Shown one piece after another: positions 7,872 to 16,771 of a stretch of DNA of 43,533 nucleotides (within the stretch, counting starts at the first letter, position 1; each line of letters begins with the position of its first letter). Both the position numbers and the translations under genes were made by a program. The stretch is from RGIG7378 sp964500525 (lineage in GTDB: Bacteria; Bacillota; Clostridia; RGIG7378): the NCBI GenBank assembly GCA_964500525.1, contig CAZCOE010000063.1, forward strand, positions 1 to 43,533, written 5' to 3'. The notes under the pieces are model-generated. The model was not told the origin of the DNA. It did not search any database and was given only the letters and a program-made list of their open reading frames with translations.

Positions 7872-8542
7872 AATATGTCCTCTCCTATGAAAAACAAGTC
7901 ATATCTCCTGGGGAAATCCGTGTCTCCCGGTGCATATATTGTTGCCCTCTTTGTGTCAATACTATCAATAATCCTGATAACCTCTGAGGCTGTCTCCTCC
8001 TGATGTCCAGATGCATTGAGAATAATAGCGTCAAACAGCCGGGACTCTCCATCCATCATGCGCTGATACTCCAGCTTGGCTGTGGCTATCCTCTTGTCTA
8101 TCTGGTCCCGGGTCTCTGTGCCCCGGTTAACCAACCTCCTGCGCAGTTCCACCAGAGACTCCGGCAACAGGAACACCGCCACAATTGGATACTTGTCGTG
8201 GTATTTTTCAATAACCTGCCTGGCGCCATTCAGGTCTATATCCAGAACTGCCATACATCCCTGCTCAAGATGGCTGTTCAGCTTGTCCGCCGGGGTGCCG
8301 TAGGACTTGCCGTTGCCAAAGTGGTTGTACTCCGCCAGGTAACCGGTGTCCTTGAGCCGATCGAATTCCTCCTGGGAAATAAAATAATACTCTCTGCCAT
8401 CCTGTTCATCTCCTCTGGGCTGTCTGGATGTACAGGAAATGGACTCCCACATCCAGTCACCGTAATGGTGCCGCAGCAGCCGCACAATGGTGCCCTTGCC
8501 TCCTCCGGAGGGTGCACAGACGATGAGTATTTTGCTCTGCAT
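7868..8542 (-). CDS. gmk: Guanylate kinase
   Basis: Gmk phosphorylates GMP to GDP with ATP in the cytoplasm. The 224-residue protein begins with the P-loop APSGGGKGT, a slight variant of the common GPSGVGKGT, and carries CTSRQPRGDEQDGREYYF and YGTP, the GMP-binding region, then LDIDLNGARQV. Length is close to the family norm with a short C-terminal extension. It is the first gene of the operon gmk-hprK-murB-debranching enzyme-whiA and overlaps hprK by four bases, so the two are likely translationally coupled. Confidence 0.95.
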   Translation of the reverse strand: MQSKILIVCAPSGGGKGTIVRLLRHHYGDWMWESISCTSRQPRGDEQDGREYYFISQEEFDRLKDTGYLAEYNHFGNGKSYGTPADKLNSHLEQGCMAVLDIDLNGARQVIEKYHDKYPIVAVFLLPESLVELRRRLVNRGTETRDQIDKRIATAKLEYQRMMDGESRLFDAIILNASGHQEETASEVIRIIDSIDTKRATIYAPGDTDFPRRYDLFFIGEDIL

Positions 8543-8607
8543 GTATCAATACCTCTGATCTGTCTATAGTCATTGGAATTGTAGCACATGGGTGGGAAAT
8601 AATGAAG

Positions 8608-8652
8608 CAAAAAAGCACCATGCCTGCCGGATTTGGCAAAGTACATGGTGCT
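8608..8652 (-). terminator. Terminator of the surface metallophosphatase gene
   Basis: Arms AGCACCATG (8614-8622) and CATGGTGCT (8644-8652) form a 9-bp stem with a 21-base loop that holds a small inner stem. The minus strand continues TTTTTTG after the stem. Confidence 0.85.
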
Positions 8653-8722
8653 CTAATAAAATCTGTTAAACTGTATCTGCTGTATGGTTGACAGAGAATC
8701 CTGTCAACAGCCTGCCTGGAGA

Positions 8723-10297
8723 TTACTTCTTCTTGAGAATAATCACCACAATTGCTGCCACTACAATAATGACTGCTGCACCCAGTACGATGGGCAGGAC
8801 AATGTCGTTGTTTGCCTTGTCTCCGGATGTGCTGCCGCCGGTAGGTGCAGATGTGGGCTCTGCAGATTCGGTTGTCTCAGGCTCCTGTGTGGGAGCAGCT
8901 GTGGGCTCCTGTGTGGGAGCAGCTGTAGGTGCTGCTGTAGGCTCTGGTGTAGCTGTAGCGACAGGGCCTGCCAACTCTGTCCCAACTACCACAGCATCTC
9001 TTCTGCTGGGTACGGATACCTCGTCAATAACCTTGCCGGCCTTGTTAACCAGCTGCATGGTGAGGCTGTCCTCTGTGACAGTAAAGACTGTGCAGCCTGT
9101 GCCTGCCCCGGCGAAACGTGCAGCAATGAGGCCGGAGCCCTTAACCGTCTTGTTCATGGTTCCGCCTGTAACCATTGGATTTGTTACATAGTAGGAACCC
9201 ACGTCTCCATCAGCATCTACAACCTGATTATTGTAGAGTCTGTTGGTCCTGGAGTACTCATGGTTGTCTCCGCCCAGGACGAAGTCTGCTCCGATTTCGT
9301 CACATGTCTTGTACATCTGACCATAGTAGGACCAGGAGGCAATCTCGTTGGAACTGCCCAATCCATAGGGATTGTGCTGGTAGACCACAATGTATTGATA
9401 CTTGCCCTGCTGGGCTGCGGCAACATCCTTCATCCACTGGAGCTGGACGGCCAGATTCTTCTGTGCAGCTGTGAACTCGCTCATTTCAGGAGCCAGTGTA
9501 TCTACGCAAAGGAACAAAACGCCGTTGTAGTTGAACCAGTAGACACTCTCCAGACCCTCAGGGCCGTTTACAGGATTGCCCAGGGAATTGACAAACCACT
9601 TGTTGGAAATTCTCTTGACTCCTATGGCTCTGTTGTCTGTATCGTGGTTTCCGATGGTAAGGGACATAACTGATGATGTTGTCAGCTTGCTGTCATTCCA
9701 CTGTACCCAGTTGTTGTATGTAGCACCTGTCTCAACATAGTCTCCTGTGAAGATTGTCAGGTCATAGGGGCCGATCTTGTTGACAACGTTGTTGAGCATG
9801 GTGGCTGTCTGCTTTACATAAGTAAAATTGCTGCCGCCATCTGCATGGGTGTCCCCCATGGCAATGAATCTGAAGGCCTTGGTGCCTGCAGTCTTGAATG
9901 TATATACGGCAGACTCACCGGAGGTGTTGGAAACCTTGTAGATATACTGGGTATCCTCTGTAAGTCCTGTAATGGTATATGCATACTTGTAGTACTTGTC
10001 TGCCTTAAGGTCAAAGTAGTCCAACGTGGCTGCCGTGCCATCAACATTAACTGCGGTGGCCTTGGCGAACTCCGTATCATCAGCTGTGGTATAGCTGATA
10101 GTGCACTGTGCCAAAGGTGAATGCCAGCTAATCATCATAGAGGTCTTGCAGTCCTCTGTGGGATTAGTCATAACCAGGTTCACAGGGTTGTCGTTTGTGT
10201 CGATGGCAGCGCCTGCAAACATAGGTACAGACAGTGCAACTGCCAATGTAAGGGCTATTGCAACAATCCATAAACCGGAACGCTTGTTCTTAAACAT
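8723..10297 (-). CDS. Surface-anchored calcineurin-like metallophosphatase (purple acid phosphatase type)
   Basis: The 524-residue protein has a signal peptide (about 1-30), a fibronectin-like N-terminal domain as in purple acid phosphatases, and a catalytic domain with every metal-ligand motif: MGDTHADGG, GDYVETG, GNHDTD, a lone His in QHNPYG, and GGDNHEYSR. It then has a Pro/Thr/Glu-rich stalk built on PTAAPTQEP repeats, a single transmembrane helix and a KKK end, so the catalytic domain should be displayed outside the cell on a flexible stem. Substrate is unknown; a phosphomonoester or nucleotide is likely. It has its own promoter and terminator. A shorter relative without signal peptide lies at 32101-33294. 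Confidence 0.9.
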   Translation of the reverse strand: MFKNKRSGLWIVAIALTLAVALSVPMFAGAAIDTNDNPVNLVMTNPTEDCKTSMMISWHSPLAQCTISYTTADDTEFAKATAVNVDGTAATLDYFDLKADKYYKYAYTITGLTEDTQYIYKVSNTSGESAVYTFKTAGTKAFRFIAMGDTHADGGSNFTYVKQTATMLNNVVNKIGPYDLTIFTGDYVETGATYNNWVQWNDSKLTTSSVMSLTIGNHDTDNRAIGVKRISNKWFVNSLGNPVNGPEGLESVYWFNYNGVLFLCVDTLAPEMSEFTAAQKNLAVQLQWMKDVAAAQQGKYQYIVVYQHNPYGLGSSNEIASWSYYGQMYKTCDEIGADFVLGGDNHEYSRTNRLYNNQVVDADGDVGSYYVTNPMVTGGTMNKTVKGSGLIAARFAGAGTGCTVFTVTEDSLTMQLVNKAGKVIDEVSVPSRRDAVVVGTELAGPVATATPEPTAAPTAAPTQEPTAAPTQEPETTESAEPTSAPTGGSTSGDKANNDIVLPIVLGAAVIIVVAAIVVIILKKK

Positions 10298-10338
10298 ATT
10301 TTGCTCCTTTCGATTCTGTGAAACATAAACACAGGGTA

Positions 10339-10367
10339 ATTATACCATTGGGGAATTGTCCGTACAA
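10339..10367 (-). promoter_or_regulatory. Sigma-A promoter of the surface metallophosphatase
   Basis: On the minus strand TTGTAC, a 17-base spacer and a perfect TATAAT lie about 40 bases before the start codon. The gene also has AAAGGAG as ribosome binding site. Confidence 0.8.
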
Positions 10368-10397
10368 GGAAAAATAAGGCAGTCATCCAGCGGGTCG

Positions 10398-10430
10398 AAA
10401 AAGCGAGAGCGGCACGATGTGTCGCTCTCG
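10398..10430 (-). terminator. Terminator of the cyclophilin gene
   Basis: A perfect 8-bp stem (CGAGAGCG at 10404-10411, CGCTCTCG at 10423-10430) is followed on the minus strand by CTTTTTC. Confidence 0.85.
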
Positions 10431-10491
10431 GGGTGAATTTGTCAGAATGTCTGCTACTATGCTCAATTCCGGCTGACGGATCACAGTCCCA

Positions 10492-11025
10492 TTACCTCTC
10501 GCCTATTTTCTCCGGCTCTGCAAACTGCCAATCCCCCATGTCCAGCACCTTCACAGATTCAATAATCTGTGCTGCCTTGGGCCTATCTCCGGGCCAGGTA
10601 GGAACTACAGCTACTGCATCCACCACCTGCTGTCCGCTGATAACGTGGCCGAAGGCTGCATACTCTCCATCCAGATAGGGTGCGTCTCCATGCATGATGA
10701 AGAACTGTGAACCTGCGGAATCCTTGTTCATGGATCTGGCCATGGATATTACTCCCTTGCGGTGGCTGATAGTGTTATTCTTGAAGCCGTTGGAGCGGAA
10801 CTCGCCCTTGATGGCGTAACCGGGGCCGCCTATGCCCACACCCTCCGGGTCTCCTCCCTGAATCATAAAACCTTGAATAATTCTATGGAATGTAAGGCCG
10901 TTGTAGAAGCCCTTCTGTACCAGACTCAGGAAGTTGTTTACTGTATTTGGTGCCTTGTCCGGCTCCAATTCCAGCACAACTACCCCCTGATCCTTGATTG
11001 TCATTTCAATGGTGGGATTTTTCAT
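10492..11025 (-). CDS. Cyclophilin-type peptidyl-prolyl cis-trans isomerase
   Basis: It catalyses proline isomerisation during protein folding. The 177-residue protein carries the full active-site set: FHRIIQGFMIQGGD with the catalytic Arg, SAGSQFFI, and LDGEYAAFGHV. There is no signal peptide, so it acts in the cytoplasm. It covers the length of a single-domain bacterial cyclophilin with a short charged tail. The gene is monocistronic, with a terminator below and the hairpin-repeat cluster above. Confidence 0.95.
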   Translation of the reverse strand: MKNPTIEMTIKDQGVVVLELEPDKAPNTVNNFLSLVQKGFYNGLTFHRIIQGFMIQGGDPEGVGIGGPGYAIKGEFRSNGFKNNTISHRKGVISMARSMNKDSAGSQFFIMHGDAPYLDGEYAAFGHVISGQQVVDAVAVVPTWPGDRPKAAQIIESVKVLDMGDWQFAEPEKIGER

Positions 11026-11090
11026 AAATATACCTCTCTATACAAAATTTGCAATTTAGTCAACGAATAACTCAAGCGACGGAAATCAAC

Positions 11091-11460
11091 TCTTCACTGG
11101 CGAAGCTTGCTTCGCACATGGGAGCATAGGGACCGCTTCGGGTTCTTAGGGCACTGCTTCATCATTCGATCTCTGGATCATGGGGACCAGAACGAACTCT
11201 TCACTCTTCACTATTCACTATTCACTGGGAGGCTTTGCCTCGCCCGTGCCCCGCTTCCCAATCGAGCATGGGAGCATGGCGTCCTGAACTCTTCACTCAT
11301 CACTCTACACTATTCACTGGCGAAGCTTGCTTCGCACATGGGAGCATAGGGACCGCTTCGGGTTCTTAGGGCACCGCTTCATCATTTGATCTCTGGATCA
11401 TGGGGACCAGAACTCTTCACTCTTCACTATTCACTATTCACTGGCGAAGCTTGCTTCGCC
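11091..11460. repeat. Hairpin-repeat cluster related to the 78-bp array
   Basis: The segments 11101-11193 and 11321-11413 are near-identical (about 93 bp, two differences, 220 bases apart). Each starts with the hairpin CGAAGCTTGCTTCG and contains GGGAGCATAGGGACC and a copy of TGGATCATGGGGACC. Between and after them run copies of TTCACTATTCACT, a variant hairpin GAGGC-TTT-GCCTC near 11230, and a perfect GGCGAAGC/GCTTCGCC hairpin at 11443-11460. The last 30 or so bases form the 3' end of coaE. Confidence 0.85.
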
Positions 11461-12059
11461 AGAGTCTGGGCCTCTCTGCAGACTGTCTGCCTGAGTGCCT
11501 CTTCACTGCCATCGTTGTTGATTACTCTGTCTGCCAATGCCAGATACTCCTCCCGGCTGAGCTGAGATGCAATGCGCCTCTCTGCATCCTCTCTGGAAAT
11601 GCCGCTGCGGCTCATTACTCTCTGTATGCGAGTCTCTGTATCGGCGTCCACGATCCATACTTCGTCCACCTGGTCCAAGAATCCGTGTTCCACAGGGATT
11701 GGCACATCCAGAACCATTACGCCCCTGCCGCTGCGCCTGAACTCAGCAACCCTGGAAACCATCTCATCCACCACATATCTGTGGACAATGGCCTCCAACC
11801 GGTCCAGCCTGTCTCTGTCTCCAAATACGTGTTTTGCCAACAGTTTGCGATTAAGCCTGCCGTACATGTCCACAAATCTGTCTCCAAAGGCCAGGGCTAT
11901 TTCATATACCGCAGGCCTTCCACCCTCTGTAACTGTGTGGGATATCTGATCTGCGTCCACCACCTGGGCACCCAGCTCCTCCAATATGCTGCAAACGCTG
12001 GATTTGCCGGAGCCCATGCCTCCAGAAACGCCTAATACGTAAGTCCTGCTGTCTGCCAT
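11427..12059 (-). CDS. coaE: Dephospho-CoA kinase
   Basis: CoaE phosphorylates dephospho-CoA in the last step of coenzyme A synthesis. The 210-residue protein has the P-loop GVSGGMGSGKSS and the DADQISH segment typical of the family. I place the start at the ATG of MADSRTYVL, which has GAGG six bases upstream and begins one base after the polA stop; a TTG four codons earlier lacks a site. The C-terminal end is unusual: the last ten residues (AKQASPVNSE) and the TAG stop are encoded by the hairpin repeat, so the repeat appears to have replaced the original end of the gene. It is last in the NUDIX-sigma-polA operon. Confidence 0.95.
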   Translation of the reverse strand: MADSRTYVLGVSGGMGSGKSSVCSILEELGAQVVDADQISHTVTEGGRPAVYEIALAFGDRFVDMYGRLNRKLLAKHVFGDRDRLDRLEAIVHRYVVDEMVSRVAEFRRSGRGVMVLDVPIPVEHGFLDQVDEVWIVDADTETRIQRVMSRSGISREDAERRIASQLSREEYLALADRVINNDGSEEALRQTVCREAQTLAKQASPVNSE

Positions 12060-12060
12060 C

Positions 12061-14727
12061 CTATACCTCAAACCAGCTGTGGCCGCTGCTGATGTCCACT
12101 GTCATGGGAACAGACAGAGAAACTGCGTTCTCCATATTGTCCCTCAGGATATTCACTACCATGGGATAGTCCTCCCGGGCACATCTGACTATCAATTCGT
12201 CGTGAACCTGGAGAACCAGCTCTGCTCCGGGACAGGAATCCCTGAGGGCATCGCTGACCCGAATCATTGCAACCTTGATAATATCGGAGGCTCCTCCCTG
12301 AATAGGTGCATTGAGAGCCACCCTCTCTCCAAAGGACCGGATATTGTGGTCCCGGGACTTAAGCTCCGGAATGTACCTGCGACGGCCCATAAAGGTGGTG
12401 ACATAGCCCTTTTCCGCCGCCTCCCTGGTAACGTTGGACATGTAATTCCTGACGCCATCAAAGTTCTCCAGATATGTCTCTATATAGGACTTGGCTTCCC
12501 CATAGGAAATGCCCAGATCCTTGGACAGTCCGAACTCGCTGATGCCATATACAATGCCGAAATTCACCGCCTTGGCCGCACGGCGCATGTCATATGTGAC
12601 CTGATCTCTGGGCACTGCAAACACCTTGGCAGCAGTGTCGGTGTGGATATCTCCTCCATTTTGGAAAATCTCCCGCATGTTTGGATCATTTGCCACATGG
12701 GCCAGAACCCGCAGCTCTATCTGGGAATAGTCTGCGCTGACCAGAACCTCTCCCGGCTTGCAGACAAAGACCTTGCGTATTTCTCTGCCCTCCTCTGTGC
12801 GCACAGGGATATTCTGCAGGTTGGGATCCTGGGAACTGAGTCTGCCTGTAGCTGTAACTGTCTGGTTAAAGGTGGTGTGTATCCTGCCTGTCTTGGGGTC
12901 GATAAACTTGTACAGGCCCCGGGCATAGGTATTGTTCAGCTTGGTAAGCTGTCTGTATTTTATTATCTGGGGAACAATAGGATGCTCATCTGCCAATTTG
13001 TCCAGCACCTCTGCATCTGTGGAATATCCGGTCTTGGTCTTGCGCCCATGCTTAAGCCCCAGTTTTTCGAAGAGGACCTGACCCAATTGGGCTGTGGAGT
13101 TGATATTGAATCGTTCTCCGGCCATTTCATAGATAGACTCTTCCAGGGCACTGATCTGCCTGTCGTAATCCCGGCCCAACTGTTCAAGGGCATCCCTGTC
13201 CACGTCCATACCCCGGAGCTCCATTTCTGCAAGAACCTTGGCAAGAGGCATTTCCACCATGAGGAACAGGTCGTAAACTCCCACATCCTCCATGGCCCGG
13301 ACCAGAGCTTCCTCCAGATCCGGCATCAACATGACTCTGTCTGCACAGATACTGCCGTCTGTACTCTCAGGCATATCCAACAGGGAAATCTGCTGCTCTC
13401 CCTGGGACTCAGGAGCTGTCCCCAGATATTCCATACATATCTCTGTATAGGGATGACGTCTGGTGGAATCGCACATATATGCTGCGATCTCTGTATCGAA
13501 AAACTCTCCATCCACAGCGCAGCCCATGTTGCTAAGCCATATCAACAGTCCCTTAAGATCATTGGTAACCAATCTGGCGCCGGTATTGAACAGAGGCGTC
13601 CAGACACCGGAATCTCCGGAATGGGCCAATTCTCCACAGGGTGCATATGCTGTCCTGCCGTCGGAAAATGCAATCCCCGACAGGGTGCGATTCACTGCGC
13701 TGCCGGTTATATCTGCATAGACATAGAGGACTCCTGCATCCGTAACTGCAGAGCGCAAATTATCCAAGCCGGCAACATCCAGAGCCACTGTATCCATGGT
13801 GCGCACCTGTACTGTGTCCTTGGCTGTTATGGGAGCATCCGATGGGGAAAGGTCCAAGGCCTTGATCATCTTGTTAAGCTCCAATTCCTCCAGCAGGGCA
13901 TACATCTGCCCTCTGTCCATAGGTCTCAGAGCAATGTCATCTATAGATGGAACTCCCGGAACCTGCCTGCAAATGGTACCCAGCCAATAGCTGAGGTAGG
14001 CCTGATCATGCCCCTCTGTCAGCTTGACTTTTAGGGCTGCCTTGGGGATTTCATCCAGGTGTTGATATATGTTGTCCAGGGATCCATATTGCTGTACCAG
14101 AGCCAGCGCCGTCTTCTCTCCCACTCCCTTTACACCGGGGATATTGTCGGATGAGTCTCCCATAAGGGACTTAAGGTCTATCATCTGGGCAGGAGTCAGG
14201 CCGTATTTCTCCATGAGAACCTGAGGCGTAATCTCCTCGTAGGTGGTTTTGCCCCCCTTGGTGGATGGCATGGAAATATGCACACTGTGGCTCACCAGCT
14301 GGTAGGAGTCCCTATCTCCCGTCAGAATGGTCACACTATAGCCGGCCTCCTGTCCAATGGCAGAGAGGGTCCCTATGATGTCGTCGGCCTCGTAGCCTGC
14401 CAGCTCCACACAGGAAATTCCCCAGGCCCACAGTATTTCCTTCATCTTGGGAAACTGCATAGCCAACTCGTCAGGCATGGGCCTGCGGCCCGCCTTGTAT
14501 TCGGTGTATTTGGCATGTCTGAATGTAGGTGCTTTAAGATCAAAGGCCACAGCCACATGGTCATAGCTGCCGCCTTGGGAAATATACTTAAGCAATATGG
14601 TCATGAAACCGTGGATGGCGTTGGTGGCAAACCCCTGTCGGTTAGTAAGCACCTTGCCGCCTCCAATTCCGTAAAAGGCGCGATTAAGAATACTATTGCC
14701 GTCTACCAGCAAAATGCGTCCGTTCAT
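12061..14727 (-). CDS. polA: DNA polymerase I
   Basis: This enzyme fills gaps and removes RNA primers in replication and repair. The 888-residue protein has an N-terminal 5'-3' flap nuclease domain (about 1-300; RILLVDGNSILNRAFYGI), a middle domain, and a C-terminal polymerase domain. Polymerase motif A is SADYSQIELRV (Asp666), motif B RRAAKAVNFGIVYG, and motif C VHDEL (Asp843). The middle domain lacks the DxE motif of the 3'-5' exonuclease, so proofreading is probably absent, as in Bacillus and Thermus enzymes. It follows the membrane protein by 19 bases and is followed by coaE after one base. Confidence 0.97.
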   Translation of the reverse strand: MNGRILLVDGNSILNRAFYGIGGGKVLTNRQGFATNAIHGFMTILLKYISQGGSYDHVAVAFDLKAPTFRHAKYTEYKAGRRPMPDELAMQFPKMKEILWAWGISCVELAGYEADDIIGTLSAIGQEAGYSVTILTGDRDSYQLVSHSVHISMPSTKGGKTTYEEITPQVLMEKYGLTPAQMIDLKSLMGDSSDNIPGVKGVGEKTALALVQQYGSLDNIYQHLDEIPKAALKVKLTEGHDQAYLSYWLGTICRQVPGVPSIDDIALRPMDRGQMYALLEELELNKMIKALDLSPSDAPITAKDTVQVRTMDTVALDVAGLDNLRSAVTDAGVLYVYADITGSAVNRTLSGIAFSDGRTAYAPCGELAHSGDSGVWTPLFNTGARLVTNDLKGLLIWLSNMGCAVDGEFFDTEIAAYMCDSTRRHPYTEICMEYLGTAPESQGEQQISLLDMPESTDGSICADRVMLMPDLEEALVRAMEDVGVYDLFLMVEMPLAKVLAEMELRGMDVDRDALEQLGRDYDRQISALEESIYEMAGERFNINSTAQLGQVLFEKLGLKHGRKTKTGYSTDAEVLDKLADEHPIVPQIIKYRQLTKLNNTYARGLYKFIDPKTGRIHTTFNQTVTATGRLSSQDPNLQNIPVRTEEGREIRKVFVCKPGEVLVSADYSQIELRVLAHVANDPNMREIFQNGGDIHTDTAAKVFAVPRDQVTYDMRRAAKAVNFGIVYGISEFGLSKDLGISYGEAKSYIETYLENFDGVRNYMSNVTREAAEKGYVTTFMGRRRYIPELKSRDHNIRSFGERVALNAPIQGGASDIIKVAMIRVSDALRDSCPGAELVLQVHDELIVRCAREDYPMVVNILRDNMENAVSLSVPMTVDISSGHSWFEV

Positions 14728-14746
14728 AGGACTCTCCGGGTTGAGA

Positions 14747-15589
14747 TTATTTGGAGAAAATCTCGTACTGGCCTACCAAACCGTCCAGGCTGGAATCATC
14801 TCCGGCCAAAATTGTCTCCATGTTGGACAGTATAACATATGAAGTATCACCAATGTAACCCACAACCATACACTCGGTGTAATCCAGGTCATTGTCAACC
14901 AGGTATGTTTTGCACTCCTCCAGACTGCTGCAGTCGGTGGCGTTAACGTACCCATTGTCGTACATGTCCAGGCGCATATTGGACATCTGGGCCACAGATG
15001 AGACCTCGTTGTAGGCAGGAGCCTCATTGGAAGTGACGTATTCTGTAAATGCTTGATTGTTGTTGTCCGGAATGTCGTTCTGGACAGCCACCCGGTCCGG
15101 AATGCCATCCTGTTTATTTGCCTCTGAAGTCGAGTCTGACACCCAGTCTTCGGTGGGTCTGCCGTCGCTGGGCACGTTGCCTCCACTGGGCTCGCTGCCG
15201 TCGCTGGGCCCGCTGGGTGGTACTATACCCTGAACGTGGCCGGGGAAACCCACAGTCTCATCGCCTTTGTTGCTCCCGTCGGACGCCAGGCTCTCTGCAA
15301 CGCCGGGAGAATCATCCGATGCGGAGGAATTTCCCTGAGAATCGTATTGCCCTTGAATATGTTCAACAGAGAGAAGGCCTACGGAGATGGCAATCAGCAA
15401 GCCGGCGGCCAATGACATAATCCTATGCCATGGCATTACAGTGACAACTGTAACCTGACTTCTCTTGTCTCTCTCGGCAACCAGCGCCTGATGGAGCTTG
15501 GCGTCAAAATCCGCCGGCACCTGTGTAATCTTCATCTGAGACATGGTTTCTGCTATTTTCTTCTGAAGTTGGAGTTTGTTTTCCTTCAT
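14747..15589 (-). CDS. Putative membrane anti-sigma factor (partner of the ECF sigma gene)
   Basis: A 280-residue protein with a cytoplasmic N-terminal part of about 55 residues (coiled or helical), one transmembrane segment (IMSLAAGLLIAISVGLLSV), a long Ser/Asp/Gly-rich linker, and an outer domain of about 110 residues. I see no zinc-finger HxxxCxxC motif, so the usual ZAS anti-sigma domain is absent. The anti-sigma role is inferred only from topology and from its place 41 bases after an ECF sigma gene. The outer domain could be a signal sensor. It is co-transcribed with polA. Confidence 0.6.
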   Translation of the reverse strand: MKENKLQLQKKIAETMSQMKITQVPADFDAKLHQALVAERDKRSQVTVVTVMPWHRIMSLAAGLLIAISVGLLSVEHIQGQYDSQGNSSASDDSPGVAESLASDGSNKGDETVGFPGHVQGIVPPSGPSDGSEPSGGNVPSDGRPTEDWVSDSTSEANKQDGIPDRVAVQNDIPDNNNQAFTEYVTSNEAPAYNEVSSVAQMSNMRLDMYDNGYVNATDCSSLEECKTYLVDNDLDYTECMVVGYIGDTSYVILSNMETILAGDDSSLDGLVGQYEIFSK

Positions 15590-15630
15590 GAACGATAATC
15601 CTCTGGTGGTATACTGGATAGACGATTGTA

Positions 15631-16218
15631 TCAGTCAAACAGTTCGATTTGTTTCTCTAAAATTTTGCGAAGCTTGAACCGGGCGGCATTCAGTCGGGAC
15701 TTGACAGTTCCCTCGGGAATATCCAATAGTTTTGATATCTCCTGATAGGACAATTCCTGGATGTCCCGCATGACGCATACCTCCCGGAGCTTGTCCGGCA
15801 ATTGGTCTATGGCCATTCGCACAGCCTCTATCTGTCGATTGCGGATGGCGCTGTTTTCTGGCTGCTGGGACTCGGGAGCCGGCAATTGAATCCCCGGGGA
15901 GTCCTCGTCCTCCATAGTCTCCTCTATAGACAGGTTTGTGGTCTTGTTCCTGCGTAACATGTCTATGCATTGATTCTTGGTTATCTGGTATATCCAGGTT
16001 GAAAATGCACTGTTCTCCCGATAGGAGGCCATGTTGCGATAGGCCTTGATGAATACCTCCTGGGAACAGTCCAAGGCATCCTCATAGTCCTTGAGGTATT
16101 GATATGCGGTGTTGATAACCAGCAATTTGACAGACTCAATCAGCCTCTCAAAGGACTCCACGTCCCCGTCTCTGGCCTGTCTGACCAGGCGTTTTTCATC
16201 AATATCACTTAATGCCAT
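15631..16218 (-). CDS. ECF-type RNA polymerase sigma factor
   Basis: A 195-residue sigma-70 family protein with only regions 2 and 4. Region 2 includes DALDCSQEVFIKAYRNM and STWIYQITKNQCIDMLRR; region 4 has the HTH LSYQEISKLLDIPEGTVKSRL. It binds core RNA polymerase and directs it to a small regulon, probably including this operon by analogy with other ECF systems. The start overlaps the NUDIX gene by 14 bases. The next gene is a membrane protein, the usual layout for a sigma/anti-sigma pair. Signal and regulon are unknown. Confidence 0.93.
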   Translation of the reverse strand: MALSDIDEKRLVRQARDGDVESFERLIESVKLLVINTAYQYLKDYEDALDCSQEVFIKAYRNMASYRENSAFSTWIYQITKNQCIDMLRRNKTTNLSIEETMEDEDSPGIQLPAPESQQPENSAIRNRQIEAVRMAIDQLPDKLREVCVMRDIQELSYQEISKLLDIPEGTVKSRLNAARFKLRKILEKQIELFD

Positions 16219-16759
16219 ATCTATCTCTGTGTAATAGGGCGTAATAAAGGCCTAAAATGGTCTTTGCATCGTAAATGCGCCCCTGTGAAATCATATCCAT
16301 GAGTTGGTCCAATGTGTACAGTCTGACTGTCAGGAACTCATCCTCGTCGGGCTGCATCTCGCAGGCTGTAAGGTCCGTTGCCATGTAGATAAATACAACC
16401 TCGTCTGTAAATCCCGGTGAAACCGCAGCAGGGCAAATCAGCTCCAGGTTGGCGGCGTTCATGCCAATCTCCTCCCGCAACTCCCGTCTGGCTGCATCCA
16501 TGGGCTCCTCTCCCTGATCCACCTTGCCTGCAGGCAGTTCAATAGTAAAGTCGTCCATGGGGATACGGTATTGTTCCACTGTGTAAATGCGTCCGTCAGG
16601 GGCAACCGCAACGCAGCATGCGCCCTTAGCATGGCGGACAATCTCCCTCATGGCAGTGCCTCCCTCAGGCAGACTGACCTCAGCATGGTCCAACTGTACT
16701 ATGCGTCCGGAAAATATTCTGGAACTATTGATAATATGCTCCTTGCCGCACTGTCTCAT
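16205..16759 (-). CDS. NUDIX hydrolase, ADP-ribose pyrophosphatase type
   Basis: It likely cleaves ADP-ribose or related sugar nucleotides to AMP and ribose-5-phosphate in the cytoplasm. The 184-residue protein has the full Nudix box, from GKVDQGEE to RRELREEIGM, with the metal-binding REEIG. The residues before it (TIELPAGKVDQGE) are typical of the ADP-ribose pyrophosphatase group. I chose the ATG of MRQCGKEH because GGAGAG lies five bases upstream. It heads the operon with the ECF sigma factor and polA. Confidence 0.93.
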   Translation of the reverse strand: MRQCGKEHIINSSRIFSGRIVQLDHAEVSLPEGGTAMREIVRHAKGACCVAVAPDGRIYTVEQYRIPMDDFTIELPAGKVDQGEEPMDAARRELREEIGMNAANLELICPAAVSPGFTDEVVFIYMATDLTACEMQPDEDEFLTVRLYTLDQLMDMISQGRIYDAKTILGLYYALLHRDRYGIK

Positions 16760-16771
16760 GGGTCTCTCCAT

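Noticed and set aside
12079..14034. A 651-codon frame opposite polA
   Set aside because: It lies wholly within polA on the other strand, rich in Cys and His from antisense codons; polA motifs are intact.
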